DNA from: Streptomyces stelliscabiei
GTDB taxonomy: Bacteria; Actinomycetota; Actinomycetes; Streptomycetales; Streptomycetaceae
Assembly (NCBI RefSeq): GCF_014873495.1
Contig: NZ_JADBGF010000001.1
Coordinates: 1,054,001 to 1,118,000 of the forward strand
Length of the DNA stretch: 64,000 bases
Direction: 5' to 3'
Under the pieces are notes generated by a model. It was not told the origin of the DNA and searched no databases. It was given only the letters and a program-made list of their open reading frames with translations. Shown here piece after piece: positions 42,946-50,871 of this stretch. A program made the translations under genes and the position numbers. How positions within the stretch are numbered: position 1 is the stretch's first letter; every line of letters begins with the position of its first letter.

Positions 42946-44052
42946 TCAGTTCAGGAATCCGCGGGCGTCGACCGGCCAGCGCTCCAGCGAGGTGCCCGTG
43001 CTGTCGGTGACGATCAGTTCCTCGAAGCCGAGGACGACCGGGCATACATGGTTCGGCACCACGGGGACGACGGTGCCGACGCTGGGGCGGAACTCGCCGT
43101 CCGGCAGCAGGAGGAACCCGTGGTACTCGTTGACCTTGGACAGGACGGCCTTCGTGCCCGCGACGCCGCCGTAGCCGATCTCGGGGCTGCCCTCTTTGCT
43201 GAGGGCCTTGTTGCCCACATCGAGGATGACCTGGCCGGGGACCCAGTCACTGACCACGGTGCCGGCGACGAACAGCGCGATCTGGTCCTCCGTGCAGGCA
43301 CCCAGCCGGGCGTTGTTCAGATCGCCGAAGACGTACTCGCCGGGACGTATCTCGGTGATCACGCTGCTGGTGGAGAACTCCAGGGTGGGCGTGGAGCCGG
43401 CGCTGACCACCTCCGCGCTGACCCCGACGCCTTCGAGGCCGCGTACGGCGGTGGTGAGCGCGGCCTCCTGATCCTGCGCGGCGCGCCGGCGAGCGTCCCG
43501 GCCGACGCAGCCGTGACCGGGATAGGTGAAGACGCCTACCGGCACCAGACCGCGCTTGCGGGCGGCGAGCGCGAGATCACCCGCGGCCTCGGGCGGCGCC
43601 CCCGAACGACGGGCACCGCAGTCGACCTCGATCACGACCTGCAGCCGGTCCGGTTCGTCTCCCATCGCGTCGGCGAGGGCCTCGATCGCCGCGACGTTGT
43701 CGGCCCCGACCCGCAGTCGGGCGGACTCGGCGAGCCTGCGGATCCGGGCTCGCTTCGTTCCCGCGGCCCATATCGGGTAGGCGAGGAAGATGTCGTCGAA
43801 GCCGGCCGCGGCGAAGACCTCGGCCTCACCGACGTTTCCCGCGGTGATCCCGACCGCGCCGGCCTCGATCTGGCGTCGCCCGATCTCCACGCACTTGTGG
43901 GTCTTGACGTGCGGCCTGACCTTGAGGTCGTGCCGGTCGGCGAAGCCTTGTATGCGGTCGATGTTGCCCTGCATGACGTCGGCCAGCACGATCGGTGCGG
44001 GGGTGTCGATCCGCTCGACCAGAGCGTCGAGTACTTGTTGCAGCCGGTTCAC
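42946..44052 (-). CDS. PLP enzyme of the D-threonine aldolase/D-serine dehydratase (DSD1) type
   Basis: A 368-residue fold-III PLP enzyme. GTG 44052 has AAGGAGGG 4-6 bases upstream. The N-terminal alanine-racemase-like barrel has the PLP Lys in RPHVKTHKC (about residue 50) and the phosphate site SAGSTPTLEFS. The C-terminal DSD domain has the metal motif HVC in VVPNHVCPVVL. Such enzymes cleave beta-hydroxy-D-amino acids (D-threonine to glycine and acetaldehyde) or dehydrate D-serine, which gives enamines that RidA would hydrolyse; the RidA gene is directly upstream. The exact substrate is inferred, not shown. Confidence 0.85.
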   Translation of the reverse strand: MNRLQQVLDALVERIDTPAPIVLADVMQGNIDRIQGFADRHDLKVRPHVKTHKCVEIGRRQIEAGAVGITAGNVGEAEVFAAAGFDDIFLAYPIWAAGTKRARIRRLAESARLRVGADNVAAIEALADAMGDEPDRLQVVIEVDCGARRSGAPPEAAGDLALAARKRGLVPVGVFTYPGHGCVGRDARRRAAQDQEAALTTAVRGLEGVGVSAEVVSAGSTPTLEFSTSSVITEIRPGEYVFGDLNNARLGACTEDQIALFVAGTVVSDWVPGQVILDVGNKALSKEGSPEIGYGGVAGTKAVLSKVNEYHGFLLLPDGEFRPSVGTVVPVVPNHVCPVVLGFEELIVTDSTGTSLERWPVDARGFLN

Positions 44053-44164
44053 GCTGCCCTCCTTGTGGTTCTGCCTGGAATGGGGCGCGTGCTGACTCCC
44101 CCTGGATGCCGAACGCGCGCGGCCCGCGGTATCGCGTGCTTGCGTACACCGTCGTAGGGTCCGC

Positions 44165-44495
44165 CTACACAGCGGTGCAGACCATCTGGATCTCGACAGG
44201 GGTGTTGAGCGGCAGCCCGGCGACACCGATCGCGGTGCGGGCGTGGCGTCCGTTCTCCCCCAGTACCTCGATGAGCAGCTCACTGGCCGCGTCGGCGACC
44301 TGCGACTGCTGACCGAAGTCCGGCGTACTGGCGACGAAGACCAGCATCTGCACGATCCGGACCCGCTCCAGATCGCCCACCGCCTGCACAGCGGCAGCGA
44401 GACAGTTGAGCGCGGCATGGCGCGCGAGTGACCGCGCCGTCTCCAGCTCCACGTCCCGGCCGACAACACCCTGCCCCAGCAGCTCGCCGCCCTTG
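44165..44495 (-). repeat. arm A of a 331-bp inverted repeat (ridA 3' part)
   Basis: This segment, read leftwards, equals 47567-47898 read rightwards except for one substitution (GAGACGG versus GAGACAG) and one inserted G at 47704-47706. The identity starts at CAAGGGCGGCGAG and stops exactly at the stop codon on the far side. The two arms enclose 3.07 kb with the gntR and HAD genes. Confidence 0.92.
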
Positions 44496-44650
44496 TACGG
44501 CAGTTGGCCCGAGATGTAGATGCTGGACCCCACCGTTCGGTGGTGCACGTAGTACGGGTTGTCACGGAGCTCGGGAAGAGCCAGCCCCATGGCCTGAAGC
44601 CGACCGGAAGCCGAGTCGGTGTTCGCTGCGGAAGTCATGGACTGGCTCAT
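44165..44650 (-). CDS. RidA (YjgF/UK114) family enamine/imine deaminase, copy A (intact)
   Basis: A 161-residue RidA-superfamily protein. It speeds the hydrolysis of reactive 2-enamines/2-imines to ketoacids or aldehydes and ammonia. Visible features are HHRTVGSSIYISGQLPYKGG, ARSLARHAALNCLAAAVQAVGDLERV and the C-terminal PVEIQMVCTAV. The usual substrate Arg of RidA (GNPxxRAxVxxxxLP) is not in the standard context, so this is probably a Rid subgroup rather than RidA proper. ATG 44650. First gene of the leftward operon RidA, DSD1-like, SDR. Its 3' two thirds are almost identical to the second copy at 47567-47898. Confidence 0.88.
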   Translation of the reverse strand: MSQSMTSAANTDSASGRLQAMGLALPELRDNPYYVHHRTVGSSIYISGQLPYKGGELLGQGVVGRDVELETARSLARHAALNCLAAAVQAVGDLERVRIVQMLVFVASTPDFGQQSQVADAASELLIEVLGENGRHARTAIGVAGLPLNTPVEIQMVCTAV

Positions 44651-45384
44651 CGCGCCTCATCCGCGTACGGAGCAGGGCACAGGCCCACGGGGTTGGCGAC
44701 GAGAACCCGCTTCTCATGAATGTTGATCATCTGCACTCGACTCTCTCGAGCAAAAGTGGCGACATAACGCCGAATAGCGTCTTAAACCAGCCACTCTTAT
44801 TGTCGTTTGTCGACCATATGGCGGCCTGTCGAGCACTGTCAATACAAACCTCGGCCTCCAATGCAACCTCGGTGGACGACGTGCGACTGGACCCGTCGCC
44901 GCTGGAAACGACGGTCGGCGTCTGGCTCACCGGTCCCTTCCGGGGTCGGCATGGACGACCAGGTTCAGCACGCCCCCGCGTGACGATCGCCGACGGCGCG
45001 GGATTCTCGAGCGGTCGACGCGGACGTCGACCTCATGCCCGACAAGATCCCCGTGTCGAGAGAGAGGCTCGGCCTGCTGCCCGGTTGTCCGGCGGGTCTA
45101 CAGGGACTGGCTGCAGGTCCGGGTGATCAGGAAGCTGCCGCAGAGCAGGAACGACCCCGCTCCTGGCATCGCGTCGTCCGCGGCCGCGCCTCCAGCATGG
45201 GCACATCGAGCCGTGGCCACAGCCGAGGCCGGCGCTGCGGCAGCGATGAGCGGCGGCCTGAACGGGCACCCCTCACTCAAGGTCCCCCACAAGGTCGCAG
45301 CGACAGCGCGAGCTTGATCCTGGACGTTTCAGCATGGGTGTGCGACACCACGGTGGTGAGCGGGCTCACTCAGGCGGCATGGCC
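44651..45384. other. 734-bp intergenic region, ridA promoter and possible 3' gene remnant
   Basis: The left part (about 44750-44860) is AT-rich and carries a GntR-type operator at 44800-44816 and the presumed promoter of the leftward RidA operon. Rightward, a frame ending at 45317 (RVYRDWLQVRVIRKLPQSR, then an Ala-rich helix-like stretch) looks like the C-terminus of a lost protein, but I cannot name it. No complete gene is seen. Confidence 0.4.
44800..44816 (-). promoter_or_regulatory. GntR-type operator (ridA operon)
   Basis: Read leftwards the site is TGGTCGACAAACGACAA, two mismatches from the perfect palindrome at 46597-46613. It lies about 150 bases upstream of the RidA start codon in an AT-rich promoter region. 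Confidence 0.6.
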
Positions 45385-46038
45385 TCATGCATGCCGGTGC
45401 GTGCCTTCCCCTGGATCTGCCGTCTGGGCCCCCAACCCCATAGGGAAATGGGCAGCCAGTTCCTGACGGAACGCGTCCGTGTCCCCTTCCAGGGCGACCG
45501 CGGCCAACCTCTCGTGCTCGATGACCAACTGACGCGGGTCGTCGCTGTAGGTGCGGTGATCGACGCTGAGGTGGAGGCGCAGCCTGGTCTCCCAGCCGTT
45601 CCACAGACTCTGCAGGACGCCGTGTCCCGAGAGATCGTAGAAGAGCCTGTGGAAGCGGAGGTGCGCGTCGATGCTGGCCGGGATGTCGTCCTTCTCCATG
45701 GCCCGGCGCAGATCTTCTACGGTCTGCAGCAACCGGGGCCGCTCCGGACCGCGCAGGGCTTCGGCCGAGAGCTCGGCGGCATAGGGTTCGACACGCAGCC
45801 GGACCGAGTCGATCTCGGCGACCTCACGAGGGCTCACCTCTGCGACGAACGCCCCACGGTAGGGGAACTTGACGACGAGCCCTTCCTCCTCCAGCTTGGT
45901 CAGCGCCTCGCGCAGCGGGGCCCGGCTGATCCCGAGATCCGAGGCGATGTGCGCCTCACGCAGCTGGCCACCAGGAGGTACGGTCCCGTCGAGGATGGCG
46001 GCACGCAGTGTGCGGTAGACGCCGTCCGGCGTCGTCAT
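45385..46038 (-). CDS. GntR family regulator with FCD domain
   Basis: A 217-residue regulator. The N-terminal winged helix (YRTLRAAILDGTVPPGGQLREAHIASDLGISRAPLREALTKLEEEGLV) is the GntR signature. The C-terminal all-helical FCD ligand domain has the metal-binding pattern Asp..His in IDAHLRFHRLFYDLSGH and later LVIEHERLAAVALEGD. ATG 46038 has AGGAG 6 bases upstream; GTG 46071 with GAGGG is an alternative adding 11 residues. It probably represses the RidA operon, the HAD operon and itself, since variants of one 17-bp site lie before all three. Confidence 0.88.
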   Translation of the reverse strand: MTTPDGVYRTLRAAILDGTVPPGGQLREAHIASDLGISRAPLREALTKLEEEGLVVKFPYRGAFVAEVSPREVAEIDSVRLRVEPYAAELSAEALRGPERPRLLQTVEDLRRAMEKDDIPASIDAHLRFHRLFYDLSGHGVLQSLWNGWETRLRLHLSVDHRTYSDDPRQLVIEHERLAAVALEGDTDAFRQELAAHFPMGLGAQTADPGEGTHRHA

Positions 46039-46106
46039 CCGCTGCTCCTGCCACTCGAACTTGTGGTCCACCCCGTGGCCCTCCCTCACTGCTTGTCGAC
46101 CACTTG

Positions 46107-46123
46107 GTCGTTTGTCGACTATA
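46107..46123 (-). promoter_or_regulatory. GntR-type operator (gntR promoter)
   Basis: Read leftwards: TAGTCGACAAACGACCA, two mismatches from the perfect palindrome at 46597-46613. A half site TTGTCGACCA lies next to it at 46095-46104. The position 69-85 bases upstream of the gntR ATG fits autoregulation. Confidence 0.65.
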
Positions 46124-46595
46124 CCCCTGCTGGTTATCCGCATCCACACCTCAAGTTGACTGCCAGGCGCGGAGTTCACCGATATTCACAGCGGTGCCCA
46201 CATCCGGTTGGCGGGTCGCGGTGACAGGCGGCGCCTCGGGGGCATTGGCTCTCAGGCCGATGCCGGGCCGGCGACACCGATGCCTGTGGATCCGCAGCGG
46301 ATGCAGCCCACCAAGAGGGAAGCGCTGTGGGCGCATCTCCGTGTCGTCGGACGCCGACGCCGCGGCCTTCTTCGTCGAGTCGGCACCAGGTCGCACATCA
46401 GGAACTGAGCGCCTGACCGACACAGTGACATTGCCGTTGCTCGCGGCCCTGCGCAAGGAGGCCGGCGCTCAGCCGGTCCGCACGAACTCGGAGGTGACCT
46501 CGGCCGTGAGCCGATTGCCTCATCCGTTCCGGAAGCAGGTCACCATCGAGTGTGCCCGAGCGCACTCCTCCGATGCGGTTGACAGCCGAGATCGC
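46124..46595. other. intergenic region between gntR and HAD genes, no complete gene
   Basis: About 470 bp with no convincing open frame. A short rightward stretch near 46205-46250 reads GWRVAVTGGASGALAL, reminiscent of an SDR cofactor motif, but continues into nonsense. The right end holds the operators of the HAD operon. Confidence 0.4.
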
Positions 46596-46614
46596 TTGGT
46601 CGACAATCGACCAA
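46596..46614. promoter_or_regulatory. GntR-type operator, perfect palindrome (HAD operon)
   Basis: TTGGTCGA-CAA-TCGACCAA is a perfect 8+3+8 inverted repeat 62 bases before the HAD start codon. A second site, TAGTCGACAATCGACCA, follows at 46621-46637, so two dimers could bind side by side on the same promoter. Confidence 0.75.
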
Positions 46615-46620
46615 TAGGGA

Positions 46621-46637
46621 TAGTCGACAATCGACCA
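46621..46637. promoter_or_regulatory. GntR-type operator, second copy (HAD operon)
   Basis: TAGTCGA-CAA-TCGACCA differs in one base from a perfect palindrome. Its centre is 24 bases from that of the site at 46596-46614, slightly more than two helical turns. Confidence 0.7.
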
Positions 46638-46675
46638 GGACGCGGAACCGCTCCACTGACGCACTAGGAGGAACA

Positions 46676-47356
46676 GTGGGATTCGATGTGAAGCCCAAGT
46701 TCGTGACGTTCGACATGAACGGAACGCTGATCAAGTTCAGCATCAACGACACCATGCGTGAGGTCCTGGGGGATCGGCTGCCGGCCGAGGTCGCCGATGA
46801 GTACCTGCGGGTCTGCAAGGCGTACCGGATCGACGAGTGCACGGGCGCCTACCAGCCGTTCCACCAGGTCGTCGCCCGCTCCATGGAACGCGCCTCGCGC
46901 AGCGTCGGTCTGGAGTACCGCGAGGACGAGGCGCGGGCCGTGTACGAGACCGTCCCCACCTGGGGCCCGTACCCCGGGGTCACCGAGGCACTGAACCGCC
47001 TGGCCGAAGAGGTCCCATTGGTGATCGTCACGAACAGCGACACCGCACACGCCGTGCGTCTCGCGGAGAACCTGAAGGCCCCGTTCGAGGTCGTCATCAG
47101 CGCCGAGGAGATGGGCGTCTACAAGCCGCGGCTCCAGGCTTTCGAGTACATGCTCGACAAGCTCGGTGTCGCACCCGACGAGATCGTGCACGTCTCCGCG
47201 AGCCCGATGTACGACCTGCGCTCTGCGGCCATCATGGGCATCGAGAACAAGGTGTACATGGACCGCGGCTGGGAGCACGACGAGCACTGGCTCGGCTACG
47301 AGCGGATCACCGACATCGCCGACCTCCCCGTCCTCTTCGGCCTCCCGCGTCCCTGA
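46676..47356 (+). CDS. HAD superfamily hydrolase, type II haloacid dehalogenase-like (HAD-1)
   Basis: A 226-residue cytosolic HAD protein. GTG 46676 follows AGGAGG. Motif I is FVTFDMNGTL with nucleophile Asp13; motif II Ser/Thr is in LVIVTNSDT; motif III Lys is in GVYKPRLQAFEYM; motif IV contains SPMYDLRSAAIMG. The cap and overall length match haloacid dehalogenase type II (EC 3.8.1.2-like) proteins, but Asn replaces the Tyr usual after the nucleophile, so the reaction may differ (dehalogenase, phosphatase or imidate-type hydrolysis). It heads an operon HAD, RidA copy B, SDR debris, two FAD oxidases, under two GntR sites. A paralogue (HAD-2) lies at 59771, also beside an FAD oxidase. Confidence 0.87.
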   Translation: MGFDVKPKFVTFDMNGTLIKFSINDTMREVLGDRLPAEVADEYLRVCKAYRIDECTGAYQPFHQVVARSMERASRSVGLEYREDEARAVYETVPTWGPYPGVTEALNRLAEEVPLVIVTNSDTAHAVRLAENLKAPFEVVISAEEMGVYKPRLQAFEYMLDKLGVAPDEIVHVSASPMYDLRSAAIMGIENKVYMDRGWEHDEHWLGYERITDIADLPVLFGLPRP

Positions 47357-47411
47357 CGCCTGAGCCCGGGCGGAGAACTGAGGAAATGATCCACAGCAAG
47401 ACGGTGGCTGC

Positions 47412-47898
47412 ATGACTCAGCCCCTGCCTCAAACCGTCAAGGGTGACTCGGCTTCAGAAAGGCTCCAGGCCCTGGGACTGAAGCTACCCGTCCTCTCCGG
47501 CACCACGTACCTCGTGCCCCACCGGACGGTGGGCTCCACCATCCGTCTCTCCGGCCGACTCCCCTTCAAGGGCGGCGAGCTGCTGGGGCAGGGTGTTGTC
47601 GGCCGGGACGTGGAGCTGGAGACAGCGCGGTCACTCGCGCGCCATGCCGCGCTCAACTGTCTCGCTGCCGCTGTGCAGGCGGTGGGCGATCTGGAGCGGG
47701 TCCGGGATCGTGCAGATGCTGGTCTTCGTCGCCAGTACGCCGGACTTCGGTCAGCAGTCGCAGGTCGCCGACGCGGCCAGTGAGCTGCTCATCGAGGTAC
47801 TGGGGGAGAACGGACGCCACGCCCGCACCGCGATCGGTGTCGCCGGGCTGCCGCTCAACACCCCTGTCGAGATCCAGATGGTCTGCACCGCTGTGTAG
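47412..47898 (+). pseudogene. RidA family protein, copy B, with one-base frameshift
   Basis: ATG 47412 starts a RidA homologue (SASERLQALGLKLPVLSG, HRTVGSTIRLSGRLPFKGGE). At ERVR the frame breaks: three G occur at 47704-47706 where copy A has two. The frame then ends at 47783, while the remaining protein (IVQMLVFVASTPDFG to MVCTAV) continues in the next frame to the stop at 47896-47898. From 47567 to the end the DNA is otherwise almost identical to copy A, whereas the first 155 bases differ clearly. So the C-terminal part was overwritten by gene conversion or recombination, and the product is truncated unless ribosomes slip. Confidence 0.85.
47567..47898 (+). repeat. arm B of the 331/332-bp inverted repeat (ridA 3' part)
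   Basis: This is the partner of 44165-44495 in opposite orientation: one substitution and one extra G over 332 bases. The repeat ends exactly at the stop codon; the DNA beyond is unrelated (SDR remnant here, SDR/DSD1 operon on the other side). Confidence 0.92.
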
Positions 47899-47924
47899 CG
47901 GCGAGCCACCCATGGCTGTGCGGC

Positions 47925-48150
47925 GGTGGCCGGCTTCGACGGGCACTCCCTCGGCCGTCACGATCGACACCCCGATGCAGACCCTGCCGACCGACGCGAG
48001 GGGCAGATCCCGCCCCGGCGCCTCGCCCCTCCCGAGGAGATCGCCGACGCCGCCCTCTTCCTCGCGTCGCCGGAATCCTCGTACATCCCCGGGGCAACGC
48101 ATCCCGTCGACACCGGGCACGCCGCCTTCCAGCAGCGGCCCACGCGGTTC
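47925..48150 (+). pseudogene. SDR oxidoreductase C-terminal remnant
   Basis: Between RidA copy B and the FAD oxidase, the DNA still encodes the end of a short-chain dehydrogenase in two frames: SAVTIDTPMQTLPTDARGR in one, then PPRRLAPPEEIADAALFLAS and PESSYIPGATHPVDTGHAAF in another. The second part lines up with TPEEVADAVLFFASSESSYVTG..LTVDGGY of the intact SDR at 42129. The N-terminal cofactor and catalytic parts are missing. It mirrors the intact RidA/DSD1/SDR operon. Confidence 0.7.
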
Positions 48151-48170
48151 CCAGAGACAAAGGACACACC

Positions 48171-49574
48171 ATGAACGCCCTCGCGGCACGACCCCGAAAC
48201 GGAGAGCTCGGCTTCTGGGTGGCCGGGCTGGCCGACAAGAAGCCCTCATTCCCCCGTTTCACCGGTCAGGACTCCGTCGACGTGGCCATCGTCGGCGGCG
48301 GCTACACCGGCCTGTGGGCGGCGTACTTCGCCAAGAAGCTCGAACCGTCCCTCTCCGTCGCCGTCTTCGAGGCCGAACAGATCGGCTACGGCGCCTCCGG
48401 GCGCAACGGTGGCTGGCTCTCGGCGATGCCTCCGGGCAACCGTGCCGCCTTCGCCCGCGCCGGGGGAGGACTGGCAGCGAGCCGGGCACTGCAGCAGGAA
48501 TTCGTCGCCGGCGTCGACGCGGTCCTGGACATCCTCCATGCCGAGGGCATCGACGCGGATCAGCACAAGGGCGGCGCACTCGTCGCCGCCCACACGCGGG
48601 CGGGCCTGGGCCGACTGGTGGCCAGACGTGATGCCGACCTGAAGTACGGGCTGGCCGACGACGAAGTCCATCTGCTCGACCGGGACGAGTTCCGGTCCAC
48701 GATCAACATCTCCACCGTCCACGGCGGGCTCTTCTACAAACACTGCGCGCGGATCCACCCCGCGAAACTCGTCTACGGCCTCGCCGACACCCTGACGTCC
48801 ATGGGGGTCAACATCTACGAGGGCAGCCGCGTGGACGGTGTCGGGGGCAAGACCCTCACCCTGGCCCACGGCCGTGTCACCGCGGAGAAGACGTTCATCT
48901 GCACCGAAGGCTATTCGGGACAGCTGCTGGGCAGCCGGACCCTGATCCCGGTCAATTCCTCGATGATCGTGACCAAGCCCCTGCCGCAGGAGGCGTGGCA
49001 GGCGATCGGCTGGGACGGGCCCCAGTGCCTCAACGACTCCGCGCACACCTTCGTCTACGCCCAGCGGACGGCGGACGGCCGGATCGCCATGGGGGGCCGT
49101 GGTGTCCCCTACCGCTTCGGGTCCGGTACGGGAGGAGCCGGTGCGACCGCCCAGTCCACCATCGATTTGATCTCGCACAAGCTCGGATCCTTCTTCCCGG
49201 GCATCCCCTTCGAGGTGGACCACGCCTGGTCGGGAGTCCTCGGCGTCACACGTGACTGGAACGGCGGCGTGCTCTGGGACCCGGCATCCGGGATCGGCTC
49301 GTCCACCGGCTACGCGGGCCACGGCGTCACGGCGGCCCATGTGGGCGGCAGGACCCTCGCTGAACTCGCCTTCGAGAGGGAAACCGAACGGACCGCACTC
49401 CCCTGGGTCGGCTACCGGGCGCGGAAGTGGGAACCGGAACCCGTTCGCTGGCTGGGCGTTCACGCCATGTACCGGCTCTTCGGTATCGCCGACCACTGGG
49501 AAGAACGCAGGGGTTCTGGCAAGACCTCGCTCCTGGCCCGATTCGGCAGCCGCCTCGCCGGACTGCACGAGTGA
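48171..49574 (+). CDS. DAO-type FAD-dependent amine oxidoreductase (FAD oxidase 1)
   Basis: A 467-residue flavoprotein like gamma-glutamylputrescine or glycine/sarcosine oxidoreductases. A short N-terminal arm (GFWVAGLADKKPSFPRF) is followed by the FAD dinucleotide motif VAIVGGGYTGLWAAYFAKK and GYGASGRNGGW. IALMGGRG-like GRIAMGGRGVPYRFG and the C-terminal TGYAGHGVTAAHVGGRTLAEL complete the fold. It would oxidise an amine or amino acid to an imine and H2O2, or use an electron acceptor. It is the first intact gene after the RidA copy B and SDR debris. The next FAD oxidase starts 20 bases after its stop. Confidence 0.88.
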   Translation: MNALAARPRNGELGFWVAGLADKKPSFPRFTGQDSVDVAIVGGGYTGLWAAYFAKKLEPSLSVAVFEAEQIGYGASGRNGGWLSAMPPGNRAAFARAGGGLAASRALQQEFVAGVDAVLDILHAEGIDADQHKGGALVAAHTRAGLGRLVARRDADLKYGLADDEVHLLDRDEFRSTINISTVHGGLFYKHCARIHPAKLVYGLADTLTSMGVNIYEGSRVDGVGGKTLTLAHGRVTAEKTFICTEGYSGQLLGSRTLIPVNSSMIVTKPLPQEAWQAIGWDGPQCLNDSAHTFVYAQRTADGRIAMGGRGVPYRFGSGTGGAGATAQSTIDLISHKLGSFFPGIPFEVDHAWSGVLGVTRDWNGGVLWDPASGIGSSTGYAGHGVTAAHVGGRTLAELAFERETERTALPWVGYRARKWEPEPVRWLGVHAMYRLFGIADHWEERRGSGKTSLLARFGSRLAGLHE

Positions 49575-49594
49575 ACGAAAAGGGAACTGCTGTC

Positions 49595-50740
49595 ATGGAC
49601 GCAAAACTCGCAGTCATCGGCTTGGGCAGCATCGGAAGCATGACCCTGTGGCAGGCCTCCCGGCTGTCCGACTCGGTCGTCGGTTTCGAGGCCTCCACCC
49701 CCGCCCACGGCCGCAGTGCCGTCGGCGGGGACACCCGCCTGTTCCGCATGATCTACCTCGGCAGGCCCGAGTACTACCCCATCATCGAACGCTCCCGCGG
49801 CCTGTGGGCCGAACTCGAAGCGGAAACCGGGCAGGACATCCTCACCCCTACCGGAGGTCTGTCCATCGGGACGGCGAACGGCAGTTACATCAACAGCCTC
49901 CTCGAGGCCACGCGCGTCACCGGAGCCGAGCACGGCGTCCTGAGCCGGGAGGAGATGGCGGACCGCTATCCCCAGCACAACCTCCGCCCCGACGACTGCG
50001 CCGTCCACGACCCCCGCGCCGGTGTTCTGCGCACCGACCGCGCCGTCAGCGCCGCCGTCGCGGCAGCCCGGGCCAACGGTGCCACCGTCCTTGAGAACAC
50101 CCCCGTGGACAGCATCACCGAAACCGACCACGGCGTCGTCGTCACCTCGGGCGACAGAACCTGGACCTTCGACAAGGTCATCGTCGCCTCGGGCGGCTGG
50201 TCCCGAAGGCTCATGCCCGACCACCTCAAGGCCGTCACGGAAACCCATCGGATCGTCCTGACCTGGTTCATCGCCCAGGACAGCACACAGTTCGCACCGG
50301 AGAACTTCCCCATCTTCAGCCGGTGGTACGAGGATCGCTCCCTGTACGGCGCACCCGCCGTCGACGGCGTGACGGTCAAGGCATCCGTGGACGGACCGCT
50401 GGCCGGGCGCGCAAGAGCAACCCCCGACCCGGACTCCGTCCCCAGAGAACTCACCCGGGAAGAAATCGCGAAAGTCACCGAAATCGTCACCGAGTTCTTC
50501 CCCGGCCTGATCCCCACCATCGCGCGCGCCGACGCCTTCCCCGACCTCTTCACCCGGGACAGGCACCCCCTCATCGGCCGGCTGGATCAGAACAGCAGCA
50601 TCTACTGCGCCACCGGATTCTCCGGCAAGGGCTTCAAGATGGCCACCGGCTACGGCCACATCGCCGCACACGAGGCGCTCGGCAAACAGACCGTCGACGG
50701 CCTGGACTTCGTGCGTCCGGGCCGCTTCAAGACCAGGTAA
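49595..50740 (+). CDS. N-methyl amino acid oxidase-like flavoprotein (MTOX/SolA type; FAD oxidase 2)
   Basis: A 381-residue DAO-family enzyme, start ATG 49595. The N-terminal LAVIGLGSIGSMTLWQASR binds FAD, then the SolA-like HGRSAVGGDTRLFRMIYLG. The C-terminal YCATGFSGKGFKMATGYGHIAAHEAL is typical of monomeric sarcosine/N-methyltryptophan oxidases, but the FAD-linking Cys seen in those (usually in a G-x-x-C-x-Y context) is not obvious here. It follows FAD oxidase 1 within 20 bases, so the two are co-translated. It probably removes methyl or alkyl groups from a secondary amine. The last gene of the HAD operon. Confidence 0.87.
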   Translation: MDAKLAVIGLGSIGSMTLWQASRLSDSVVGFEASTPAHGRSAVGGDTRLFRMIYLGRPEYYPIIERSRGLWAELEAETGQDILTPTGGLSIGTANGSYINSLLEATRVTGAEHGVLSREEMADRYPQHNLRPDDCAVHDPRAGVLRTDRAVSAAVAAARANGATVLENTPVDSITETDHGVVVTSGDRTWTFDKVIVASGGWSRRLMPDHLKAVTETHRIVLTWFIAQDSTQFAPENFPIFSRWYEDRSLYGAPAVDGVTVKASVDGPLAGRARATPDPDSVPRELTREEIAKVTEIVTEFFPGLIPTIARADAFPDLFTRDRHPLIGRLDQNSSIYCATGFSGKGFKMATGYGHIAAHEALGKQTVDGLDFVRPGRFKTR

Positions 50741-50871
50741 CCGCCCACTCCTGCCGCCTCGGCGCAGTGGCCTCGGTATCGCCTTCCGGCTGACGGTCGT
50801 CGCAGGACTCAATTCTTGATGTCCTCCAACGGTGCCGACAATTAGCCGTATGCCGAACGCGCCCTCTGGGC

